This document shows, piece after piece, positions 16,237-24,352 of a DNA stretch of 35,860 nucleotides (position 1 is its first letter; every line of letters begins with the position of its first letter). The stretch covers positions 1 through 35,860 of the forward strand of contig CAZTCJ010000035.1 in NCBI GenBank assembly GCA_964612085.1, given 5' to 3'. The notes under the pieces are model-generated. The model was not told where the DNA came from, did not search any database, and saw only the letters and a list, made by a program, of their open reading frames with translations. Both the position numbers and the translations under genes were made by a program. Source of the DNA: CAZTCJ01 sp964612085. Lineage in GTDB: Bacteria > Pseudomonadota > Alphaproteobacteria > JAJFIK01.

Positions 16237-18504
16237 TTATTCCTTCCGGCCCGGCCGCAACAGCAAGCCCGAAAGCGGCGGCAGGTTGAGGGACAGGGAA
16301 TAGGGCCGCCCATGCATGGGATGGGCTTCCGCCTGAAGCGTGCCGTGATTGCCCTGGTTCGAGCCGCCGTAGAACATGCTGTCGGAATTCAGGATTTCAT
16401 GCCACGGTCCGTCGAAGGGCACGCCGATCCGATAAAAATGGCGGGGCACCGGCGTGAAGTTGAAGACGGCGAGCACCGGCTGTTCCCGGTCGAAACCATA
16501 GCGCAGGAAAGCGTACACCGAATGGGCCGCGTCATCGGCGGCGACCCATTCGAAGCCCTCCGGCACGCAATCGCCCTGGTGAAGTGCCGGGGTCTGACGA
16601 TAGGCCGTGTTGAGATCGGTGATCAGGGTGCGGACACCGCCATGGTGCCGGTCGGGCATCAGGTTCCAGTCGATGCTGCTGTCGTGATCCCATTCCCGTT
16701 CCTGGCCGAACTCGTTGCTCATGAACAGGAGCTTCTTGCCCGGATGGGCGAACATGAAGGTGTAATAGGCCCGCAAATTCGCGAATTTCTGCCAGCGGTC
16801 GCCGGGCATCCGGCTGATGATCGAGCCCTTGCCGTGTACCACCTCGTCATGGCTCAAGGGCAGGATGAAATTTTCGCTGAAGGCGTAAAGCAGGCCGAAG
16901 GTCAGGTCGTGGTGATGGTGGCGGCGATGGATGGGATCGTGCGACATGTAGCGCAGCGTGTCGTTCATCCAGCCCATATTCCATTTGTAGCCGAAGCCCA
17001 GACCGCCCGCATCCACGGGCCGTGAGACACCGGAAAAGGCGGTGGATTCCTCCGCGATCGTCATAATCCCGGGATGTTCCTGGTAGGCGAGGGTGTTCAA
17101 CTGTTTGATGAAATCGATGGCTTCCAGATTTTCGTTGCCGCCGAATTTGTTCGGGATCCACTGGCCGGGCTGGCGGGAATAATCCAGATACAGCATGGAA
17201 GCGACCGCATCCATTCTGAGCCCGTCGATGTGGTACTTGTCGAGCCAATAGAGCGCGCTGGCGATCAGGAAATTGCCGACCTCCCGGCGTCCGAAATTAT
17301 AAATGAGCGTGTTCCAGTCTTGATGGAACCCGAGACGCGGATCGGCGTGCTCATAGAGCCGTGTGCCATCGAATTTGGCGAGCCCGTGGGGGTCGCTCGG
17401 GAAATGGGCCGGCACCCAATCGATCAGCACACCCAGATTGGCCTTGTGGCAGCGGGCGATGAAGCGGGCGAAGTCATGGGGGGTACCGTGGCGGCTTGTC
17501 GGCGCGAACAGCCCCAAAGGCTGGTATCCCCAGGAGCCGTCGAACGGATGTTCCGTGATGGGCAGAAGTTCCAGATGGGTGAAGCCCAGCTCCTTCGCAT
17601 ACGGAATGAGCCGGTCGCCGATCTCGTCATAGGTGAGATAGCGGTTGTCATCCTCCTCCATGCGCTGCCAGGAGCCCAGATGCACCTCGTAAATGGAAAT
17701 GGGCGCTTCCCGGGCCGTGCGCCGCCCGCGTCCTTCCATCCAGGTGGCGTCCTGGAAGGCGCGTATGTCCATATCGTGCACGACGGATGCGGTCATGGGG
17801 CGCAGTTCGGCGCGTTTGGCGAGCGGGTCGGCCTTCAAGGGCAGCAGCGTGCCGTCCTTGGCCTTGATTTCGAACTTGTAAAGCGCGCCGCCATGAACAT
17901 CGGGCACGAACAGTTCCCACACGCCGCATTCCGGACGGAAGCGCATGACGTGGCGCCGCCCGTCCCAATTGTTGAAGTCGCCGACCACGCTGACGCGCTT
18001 GGCGTTGGGCGCCCAGACGCTGAACAGCGTGCCGCTCGACCCGTCCTGCTCAAAGGCACGCGCGCCCAGGCAGTCATAAAGCTTCAGATGGGTGCCTTCG
18101 GCGATCAGATAGACTTCCAGATCGCTCAACAAAGGCGGGAAGCGGTAGGGGTCGTCCGTCTGCCATGAATTGCGCCCGGCATCGATATGGAGTCGGTAGG
18201 CCGAAAGCTCGCGGTCCTGGAAAAGACCGGCGAACAGGCCTTCGTCATGCACTTTGCGCAAGGCGCCCCAGGGCTGGCGGGTCTCGGCGTCGAGAATGGT
18301 GATCTGCTCCGCATCGGGATGAAAAACGCGGATGATGACGCCCGCCTCACTGGCATGGGCCCCGAGCAGCGAGAACGGATCGCTGTGATCTCCGGTGACG
18401 AGCGCCTGATAGGCGGCACCCAGCCGGTAACGGTCCGGATCGGCCAGGGCTTGGGGCAGGCCCGGGTGCTCGTGGGAATCTTCCGGAGTGTCGCGGTCGC
18501 TCAT
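16237..18504 (-). CDS. glgB: 1,4-alpha-glucan branching enzyme
   Basis: Introduces alpha-1,6 branches into glycogen. GH13 subfamily 9 type, 755 residues. N1 module about 35-125 (DPFSLLGAH), CBM48-like module about 140-235 (FSVWAPNAKRVSVVGDFNNW), catalytic barrel from about 260, and an all-beta C-terminal domain. Catalytic residues Asp432 (GLRMDAVASM), Glu485 (MTIAEESTAF) and Asp553 (PLSHDEVVHGKGS) are all present. It is transcribed divergently from glgA across 266 bases (18505-18770), in which I see no gene; the shared region presumably holds both promoters. It converges on the deacetylase gene with 34 bases between stops and only a weak hairpin (around 16216-16231). Confidence 0.97.
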   Translation of the reverse strand: MSDRDTPEDSHEHPGLPQALADPDRYRLGAAYQALVTGDHSDPFSLLGAHASEAGVIIRVFHPDAEQITILDAETRQPWGALRKVHDEGLFAGLFQDRELSAYRLHIDAGRNSWQTDDPYRFPPLLSDLEVYLIAEGTHLKLYDCLGARAFEQDGSSGTLFSVWAPNAKRVSVVGDFNNWDGRRHVMRFRPECGVWELFVPDVHGGALYKFEIKAKDGTLLPLKADPLAKRAELRPMTASVVHDMDIRAFQDATWMEGRGRRTAREAPISIYEVHLGSWQRMEEDDNRYLTYDEIGDRLIPYAKELGFTHLELLPITEHPFDGSWGYQPLGLFAPTSRHGTPHDFARFIARCHKANLGVLIDWVPAHFPSDPHGLAKFDGTRLYEHADPRLGFHQDWNTLIYNFGRREVGNFLIASALYWLDKYHIDGLRMDAVASMLYLDYSRQPGQWIPNKFGGNENLEAIDFIKQLNTLAYQEHPGIMTIAEESTAFSGVSRPVDAGGLGFGYKWNMGWMNDTLRYMSHDPIHRRHHHHDLTFGLLYAFSENFILPLSHDEVVHGKGSIISRMPGDRWQKFANLRAYYTFMFAHPGKKLLFMSNEFGQEREWDHDSSIDWNLMPDRHHGGVRTLITDLNTAYRQTPALHQGDCVPEGFEWVAADDAAHSVYAFLRYGFDREQPVLAVFNFTPVPRHFYRIGVPFDGPWHEILNSDSMFYGGSNQGNHGTLQAEAHPMHGRPYSLSLNLPPLSGLLLRPGRKE

Positions 18505-18770
18505 GGTTTATGCCTCAGTCCTGCTCAAGCCAGTGTGCGTGTCATGTAACGGATGGGAGAGGGTCTTGGTCAAGAGTGCTATGATCTGGTTCACTGACGC
18601 GGGGAATTATCGGTTCTGAAACCGAAACTCCTGTATCGGGCGCTCTGTTATGACGCTTTTTCATGTCTACCCCGTTCACAGGACGCATCTTCGTCGTATG
18701 ATCGAGGGGAGAGAAGCATTGCCTTACGGGTGAAGTGTGCGCCCGTGTTTCAATCATTTGGGGGCTGGAC

Positions 18771-20252
18771 TTGCGGGTCCTATTGGTAACGTCTGAGGCC
18801 TTTCCGCTCGCCAAGACCGGCGGACTGGCGGATTTTTCCTGGGGGTTGGCCAAGGCGCTGACCGCCCTGGGCTGCGATATCCGTCTGCTCATGCCGGCCT
18901 ATCCGCAAGCCTTGGAGCAGGTGCGGGCGGATGCGGAAATCGAGGATCTGATCTCGATCCCGGGCGGCGGCATGGTGGCCTTGTGGTCGGCGCGCATGCC
19001 CGGATCGGATCTGCCTGTCTGGCTGGTGGACTCGCCCGCGCTGTTCGACCGGGCAGGCGGGCTTTACCAGGACGACCAGAGGCGGGACTGGCCGGATAAC
19101 GGTATCCGCTTCGGGGTGCTGTCCCATGTGGGCGCGGCGATCGGCCTTGGCGAATGGTCGGGCGAGTGGCGGCCCGATATCCTGCATCTGAACGACTGGC
19201 AGGCGGGCATGGTCGCCGCGATCCTGGAACAGCATGACGGCCCGCGCCCCGCCGTCCTCTTCACCATTCACAACATGGCCTTCCAGGGTTTGTTTCAGCC
19301 CGATGTGCTGCCGTCCTTGGGCCTGCCCTGGGAGCTGAATACCCCGAGCGCCATCGAGTATTACGGCGATGTCTCTTATCTGAAGGCCGGATTGCAGTAT
19401 GCGGACCGTGTGGTGACCGTCAGCCCCACTTACGCGCGGGAGATCCTGTCGAGCGAATTCGGTTTCGGTCTCGACGGGCTCTTGCGCCAGCGGGTGTTCG
19501 AACTGATCGGTATCCGGAACGGTATCGATCCGGATGTCTGGAACCCGGCCGACGATGCTTTCATCGCCCAGCCTTACATGTATGGCTGCCTGGCGGGCAA
19601 GCGCCAGTGCAAAAGCACCTTGCGGGCCTTGTTCGGCCTTTATCCCGATGACGACCGGCCGGTCTTTTCCTTCGTCAGCCGCCTGACCCATCAGAAGATG
19701 GCCGACTGCCTGGTGGATATCATTCCCGGCATCGTCGAGCAGGGCGGCCAGATCGTGGTGCACGGCCAGGGCGACAAGGCGATCGAAGGTCAGCTCAAGC
19801 AGCTCGCTAAGGAGCATCCCGGATCGGTGGGCGTTCTGGTGGGCTATGCGGAATCCTATGCGCACCGGATCATCGCCGGGGCCGATGCGCTGTTGGCGCC
19901 GGCCCGGTTCGAGCCCTGCGGCCTGACGCAGATGTATGCCATGCGTTACGGTACCCTGCCCATCGTCACCCGGGTCGGGGGCCTGGCGGAGACCGTGGTC
20001 GATGCCACGCCGACCGCGCTCGGGCTCGGGACGGCGACCGGGTTCATCGCGCCGGAGGTCTCGACCCGGGGCGTCATGGCGGCGGTTGACCGTGCGCTGA
20101 CGCTCCATGGCGACCGGGTTCTGTGGCATGCGGCGCAAATGGGCGCCATGCGCGAAGATTTTTCCTGGCGCCGGTCGGCGGCCCGGTATCTCGACCTCTA
20201 TCAGGATATGATGCGTCACCATAAACATGGCGGCTTGCGGTTCCGGACCTGA
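18771..20252 (+). CDS. glgA: Glycogen (starch) synthase, TTG start
   Basis: Extends alpha-1,4-glucan from ADP-glucose (GT5, GT-B fold). The product is 493 residues. A TTG at 18771 preceded by GGGGG at a good distance gives MRVLLVTSEAFPLAKTGGLAD, placing the KTGGL lysine at residue 15, the same position as in E. coli GlgA; no ATG or GTG gives this. The C-terminal signature ARFEPCGLTQMYAMRYGTLPIV, including the conserved Glu, and the segment SFVSRLTHQKMADCL are intact. No glgC lies adjacent, so the ADP-glucose source must be elsewhere. Expression from the rare start may be moderate. Confidence 0.95.
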   Translation: MRVLLVTSEAFPLAKTGGLADFSWGLAKALTALGCDIRLLMPAYPQALEQVRADAEIEDLISIPGGGMVALWSARMPGSDLPVWLVDSPALFDRAGGLYQDDQRRDWPDNGIRFGVLSHVGAAIGLGEWSGEWRPDILHLNDWQAGMVAAILEQHDGPRPAVLFTIHNMAFQGLFQPDVLPSLGLPWELNTPSAIEYYGDVSYLKAGLQYADRVVTVSPTYAREILSSEFGFGLDGLLRQRVFELIGIRNGIDPDVWNPADDAFIAQPYMYGCLAGKRQCKSTLRALFGLYPDDDRPVFSFVSRLTHQKMADCLVDIIPGIVEQGGQIVVHGQGDKAIEGQLKQLAKEHPGSVGVLVGYAESYAHRIIAGADALLAPARFEPCGLTQMYAMRYGTLPIVTRVGGLAETVVDATPTALGLGTATGFIAPEVSTRGVMAAVDRALTLHGDRVLWHAAQMGAMREDFSWRRSAARYLDLYQDMMRHHKHGGLRFRT

Positions 20253-20362
20253 TGCAAGCCGGTCAGGCATGGTAGACTCACAAACGATGCGCCGGGGTCG
20301 CGACGGGGCTGCGTGACCATGGCGCGCGGTCCGGCAAACAGAGATCGAGGGATACAAACGCA

Positions 20363-22498
20363 ATGTCAGACTACCGGGTATGGCCAGGCGATCCGTTTCC
20401 CTTGGGCGCCACATGGGACGGGGTGGGCACCAATTTCGCGCTGTTCACGGCCCATGCGGAGAAAGTCGAACTATGTCTGTTCGACGATCACGGGGAACAG
20501 GAGATCGCCCGTATTCCGCTTCCGGAATACACCCATGAGATCTGGCACGGCTATCTGCCGGATGTACGCTCGGGCCAGCTTTACGGCTACCGGGTCTACG
20601 GGCCCTATGCGCCGCGCCACGGCCACCGGTTCAATCCCAACAAGCTTCTGATCGATCCTTACGCCAAGGCCTTGCGGGGCTCGCTGGTCTGGGACGATTC
20701 GCTGTTCGGCTACCGGCTGGGCCATCGGGACGGCGATTTGTCCTTTGATACGCGCGACAGCGCCCGGTTCATGCCCAAATGCCAGGTGGTGGATCCGGCC
20801 TTTACCTGGGGCGAGCGGCCGCCGCCGCGCCCGCCCCATGAGACCGTCATTTACGAGATGCATGCGCGCGGCTTCACCATGCGCCATCCGGAAGTGGCGG
20901 CGGACGAACGGGGCACGTTCGGCGCCCTCACATCCGCGCCCGTGGTGGACTATTTGAAGGGCCTCGGCATCACGGCGGTGGAATTGCTGCCGATCCACGC
21001 CTTCGTCCATGACCGTCATCTGACGGAACGGGGTTTGCGGAATTTCTGGGGATACAATTCCATCGGCTTTTTTGCACCGCATCCGGAATATCTGGGCAAG
21101 CGCGGCCTCAAGGACCTCAAGACCTTCGTCCAGGTGATGCACGATGCCGGAATCGAGGTCATTCTCGATGTGGTCTACAATCACACTGCGGAAGGCAACC
21201 ATCTCGGTCCGACCCTGTCCTTCAAGGGTATCGACAACAAGTCCTATTATCATTTGAACAATGAGAATTTGCAGTTCTATTACGATTACACGGGAACGGG
21301 TAATTCGCTCGAACTGCGCCATCCCATGGTGATCCGTATGGTGATGGATTCCTTGCGTTACTGGGCGGAAGAAATCCGGATCGACGGCTTCCGCTTCGAT
21401 CTGGCCTCGACGTTGGCGCGGGAAGACGGCCACTACAATGAAAGATCGGCCTTCCTGATGGCGGTGGCCCAGGACCCCGTTCTGGCCCCTTTGAAGCTGA
21501 TCGCCGAGCCCTGGGATACGGGCCCCGGCGGCTATCAGGTCGGTAATTTCCGCCCAGGCTGGATGGAATGGAACGATCAGTACCGGGATGTGGTGCGCCA
21601 GTTCTGGCGCGGCGATCCGGGCATGCTGCCCGCGCTGACCTCCCGCATCTCCGGATCCTCCGATATCTACAAGCACCGGGGACGCCGCCCCTGGGCCAGT
21701 GTCAACTATGTGACGGCCCATGACGGTTTCACCTTGTGGGATCTGGTGAGTTATAACGGCAAACACAATCTGGCCAATCTGGAAGGCAACCGCGACGGCA
21801 CAGACAACAATCACAGCTATAATTACGGGGTCGAGGGGCCCACGAACGATCCCGCCATCCTGGAAGTGCGCAACCGTCAGGTCCGGAATTTTCTCGCCCT
21901 GCTGTTGCTGTCCCAGGGCGTGCCCATGCTGACCGCCGGCGATGAACTGCGTCGGACCCAGGGCGGCAATAACAATGCCTATGCCCAGGACAATGAGGTG
22001 AGTTGGATCGATTGGGAGAGCCTGCCGCAAAACGAGGATCTGCTGACCTTCGTCAAGGAACTGATCGCGCTCCGGCACAGCCATATCGTCTTCCACCGTC
22101 ACCGCTTCTTCAAAGGCGACACCATTCCGGGTACGGATGTGAAAGACGTGGTGTGGCTGAAGCCCGAAGGCGGCGAGATGACCATGGAGGACTGGCACGA
22201 CGGGTCCCGCCACGCGGTCGGCGTGCTGCTCAGCGGCGAAGCGGGCCTGACCCATCTGACGGCCCATGGCGAACAGGAGATGGACGACACGTTCCTGCTG
22301 TTGCTCAATGCGGGCCGGAGCGACAGTGCCTTTGTCCTGCCGAAACTGCGTCTGGCCGGGTCCTGGAAATCGATTATAGATACGAGCCAGGAAACGGGCT
22401 TTGCAGCCGATGGACCCGGCCGCGCCAGCGGCACGCGCCTCGCGATGGGCGCCCATACGCTGCATCTGCTCGAGTATGAGAATAACCGGCGCGAGTAA
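20363..22498 (+). CDS. glgX: Glycogen debranching enzyme GlgX
   Basis: Hydrolyses alpha-1,6 branch points of glycogen (GH13 subfamily 11, isoamylase type) releasing linear maltodextrins. The product is 711 residues. N-terminal CBM48 module about 10-110 (GATWDGVGTNFALFTAHAEKVEL), catalytic barrel with Asp346 (DGFRFDLAST), Glu382 (LIAEPWDTG) and Asp454 (VTAHDGFTLWDLVSYN), and a C-terminal beta domain. In archaea and some bacteria the equivalent TreX supplies substrate to TreY/TreZ, and its place three bases before treZ suggests that role here. Preceded by 110 bases after glgA with nothing notable. Confidence 0.95.
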   Translation: MSDYRVWPGDPFPLGATWDGVGTNFALFTAHAEKVELCLFDDHGEQEIARIPLPEYTHEIWHGYLPDVRSGQLYGYRVYGPYAPRHGHRFNPNKLLIDPYAKALRGSLVWDDSLFGYRLGHRDGDLSFDTRDSARFMPKCQVVDPAFTWGERPPPRPPHETVIYEMHARGFTMRHPEVAADERGTFGALTSAPVVDYLKGLGITAVELLPIHAFVHDRHLTERGLRNFWGYNSIGFFAPHPEYLGKRGLKDLKTFVQVMHDAGIEVILDVVYNHTAEGNHLGPTLSFKGIDNKSYYHLNNENLQFYYDYTGTGNSLELRHPMVIRMVMDSLRYWAEEIRIDGFRFDLASTLAREDGHYNERSAFLMAVAQDPVLAPLKLIAEPWDTGPGGYQVGNFRPGWMEWNDQYRDVVRQFWRGDPGMLPALTSRISGSSDIYKHRGRRPWASVNYVTAHDGFTLWDLVSYNGKHNLANLEGNRDGTDNNHSYNYGVEGPTNDPAILEVRNRQVRNFLALLLLSQGVPMLTAGDELRRTQGGNNNAYAQDNEVSWIDWESLPQNEDLLTFVKELIALRHSHIVFHRHRFFKGDTIPGTDVKDVVWLKPEGGEMTMEDWHDGSRHAVGVLLSGEAGLTHLTAHGEQEMDDTFLLLLNAGRSDSAFVLPKLRLAGSWKSIIDTSQETGFAADGPGRASGTRLAMGAHTLHLLEYENNRRE

Positions 22499-22501
22499 GC
22501 C

Positions 22502-24352
22502 ATGACCACCACCCGCAACCGTCTTCCCCATGGCGCGATCTGGCAAGGCGACGGCGCCTGTTTCCGGCTTTGGGCGCCCGGCGCGCGATCCGTCGATCTC
22601 GTCTTGTACGAGGCTGAAGGCAGGACCGCCCGCCATGCCATGGAGCCCAAGGACGAGGGATGGTTCGGCTGTGCCATCGAAGGCGCGGCGGCCGGTGCGC
22701 TTTACATGTACCGGATCAACGACGAGATCAGCGTGCCCGATCCGGCGTCGCGGTTCCAGCCGGCCGGGGTACACGGACCGAGCGCCCTGGTGGATCCGGG
22801 CGCTTATCGCTGGCGCTGTAAGGACTGGCGCGGACGGCCTTGGGAAGAGGCCGTGCTTTATGAGCTGCATGTGGGCACCTTCACGGACGAAGGCAGCTAC
22901 AAGGGCGTGCGCGACCGCTTGCAGCATCTGGTGGAGACGGGCATCACCGCCATCGAACTGCTGCCGCTCGCGGCCTTTTCCGGCCAGCGCAATTGGGGCT
23001 ATGACGGCGTCCTGCCCTATGCGCCGTGCGCCGTCTACGGATCGCCGGAAGACTTGAAGGATCTGATCGATACGGCCCATGAGCTGGGCCTGATGGTGAT
23101 CCTCGATGTGGTCTATAATCATTTCGGTCCGGACGGAAATTATCTGGGCGTTTACGCGCCGCAGTTTTTCGACAAGACCCATCACACGCCTTGGGGCGCG
23201 GCGATCGATTTTTCCCGGCGGCCGGTGCGGGATTACGTCATCCAGAATGTCCTGTACTGGCTTGAGGAATACCGGTTCGACGGCCTGCGCTTCGATGCGG
23301 TGCATGCCATCCGGGATGACGGGCCGGTTCATGTGCTGAACGAGATCGCCCAAACCGTCCAGGAGCGCGTCGGCGGGGACCGGCATATTCATCTGATCCT
23401 TGAGAACGGGGACAATACCGCACGCTATCTGGAGCGCGACGACACGGGCACGCCGCGCCATTATACGGCGCAGTGGAACGACGATATTCACCATACCCTC
23501 CATGCGGCCATGACCGGCGAGGGCGAAGGCTACTATGAGGACTATACGGACGATCCGGTCGCCATGCTGGGGCGGTGCCTGGCCCGGGGCTTCGCCTATC
23601 AGGGGGAGCCGTCGAAACATTTGAAGCGTCCGCGCGGAGAGCCGAGCGGATCCTTGCCGCCGGCGGCGTTCATCACCTTCCTGCAAAACCACGATCAGAT
23701 CGGCAACCGGGCGTTCGGCGAGCGCATCCTCCATCTGGCGAGCGAGGAGGCGGTCAAGGCCGCCATGGCGATCCTGCTTCTGGCCCCGAGCCCGCCCATG
23801 CTGTTCATGGGCGAGGAATGGGGCGCACCCGAACCGTTTTTGTTCTTCTGCGATTTCGCCGATCAAGGCTTGGCGGCGGCGGTGCGCAAGGGCCGGCGGC
23901 AGGAGTTTTCGGGCTTCTCCCAATTCCGCGACAAGCAGGCGCGCGAGCGGATCCCGGATCCCAACGCGCTGAGCACGTTTCAGGCCTCGGTTCTGGATTG
24001 GACCCGTCTCGACGCGCCCGGCCACAAGGCGTGGCTGGACGACACCAGGACCCTGCTGCGCCTGCGCCATGAGCATATCATTCCTCTGCTGAGCGCCTTG
24101 CGGACCCCGGCCCTGAACTGGACCAAGACGGATCCGGCGGGCCTGGCCTTGACCTGGCTGTCGGGCAATGGCGCGCGCCTGGGCCTGCGGGCGAATGTCT
24201 GCGCCGATCCGGCCCCGTTGCCCGATCGCCTGCTGGACGGGCCCATTTTGTTCAGCACCCATCCCGAGACGCCGCCTCCCGATGGGCAGACGCCTGCGCC
24301 GCCCTGGTATGTGGAATGGGTTCTGGACGACCGGGGCGCGTCCCATGCCTGA
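22502..24352 (+). CDS. treZ: Malto-oligosyltrehalose trehalohydrolase
   Basis: Cleaves the alpha-1,4 bond next to the trehalosyl end made by TreY, freeing trehalose (GH13 subfamily 10). The product is 616 residues. N-terminal immunoglobulin-like module about 8-95 (GACFRLWAPGARSVDLVLYE), then the barrel with VLYELHVGTFTDEGSYKG, VVYNHFGPDGNYL, Asp265 (LRFDAVHAI), Glu301 (LILENGDNT) and Asp398 (LQNHDQIGNRAFGER). The start ATG comes three bases after the glgX stop, and its 3' end overlaps malQ by 8 bases. No defects visible. Confidence 0.96.
   Translation: MTTTRNRLPHGAIWQGDGACFRLWAPGARSVDLVLYEAEGRTARHAMEPKDEGWFGCAIEGAAAGALYMYRINDEISVPDPASRFQPAGVHGPSALVDPGAYRWRCKDWRGRPWEEAVLYELHVGTFTDEGSYKGVRDRLQHLVETGITAIELLPLAAFSGQRNWGYDGVLPYAPCAVYGSPEDLKDLIDTAHELGLMVILDVVYNHFGPDGNYLGVYAPQFFDKTHHTPWGAAIDFSRRPVRDYVIQNVLYWLEEYRFDGLRFDAVHAIRDDGPVHVLNEIAQTVQERVGGDRHIHLILENGDNTARYLERDDTGTPRHYTAQWNDDIHHTLHAAMTGEGEGYYEDYTDDPVAMLGRCLARGFAYQGEPSKHLKRPRGEPSGSLPPAAFITFLQNHDQIGNRAFGERILHLASEEAVKAAMAILLLAPSPPMLFMGEEWGAPEPFLFFCDFADQGLAAAVRKGRRQEFSGFSQFRDKQARERIPDPNALSTFQASVLDWTRLDAPGHKAWLDDTRTLLRLRHEHIIPLLSALRTPALNWTKTDPAGLALTWLSGNGARLGLRANVCADPAPLPDRLLDGPILFSTHPETPPPDGQTPAPPWYVEWVLDDRGASHA

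Noticed and set aside
20471..24346. A 1291-codon open frame antisense to glgX and treZ.
   Set aside because: Both sense genes are complete with full active sites and correct lengths. Long antisense frames are expected in GC-rich coding DNA; the translation is rich in Arg, Gly and Ala and lacks any family signature.
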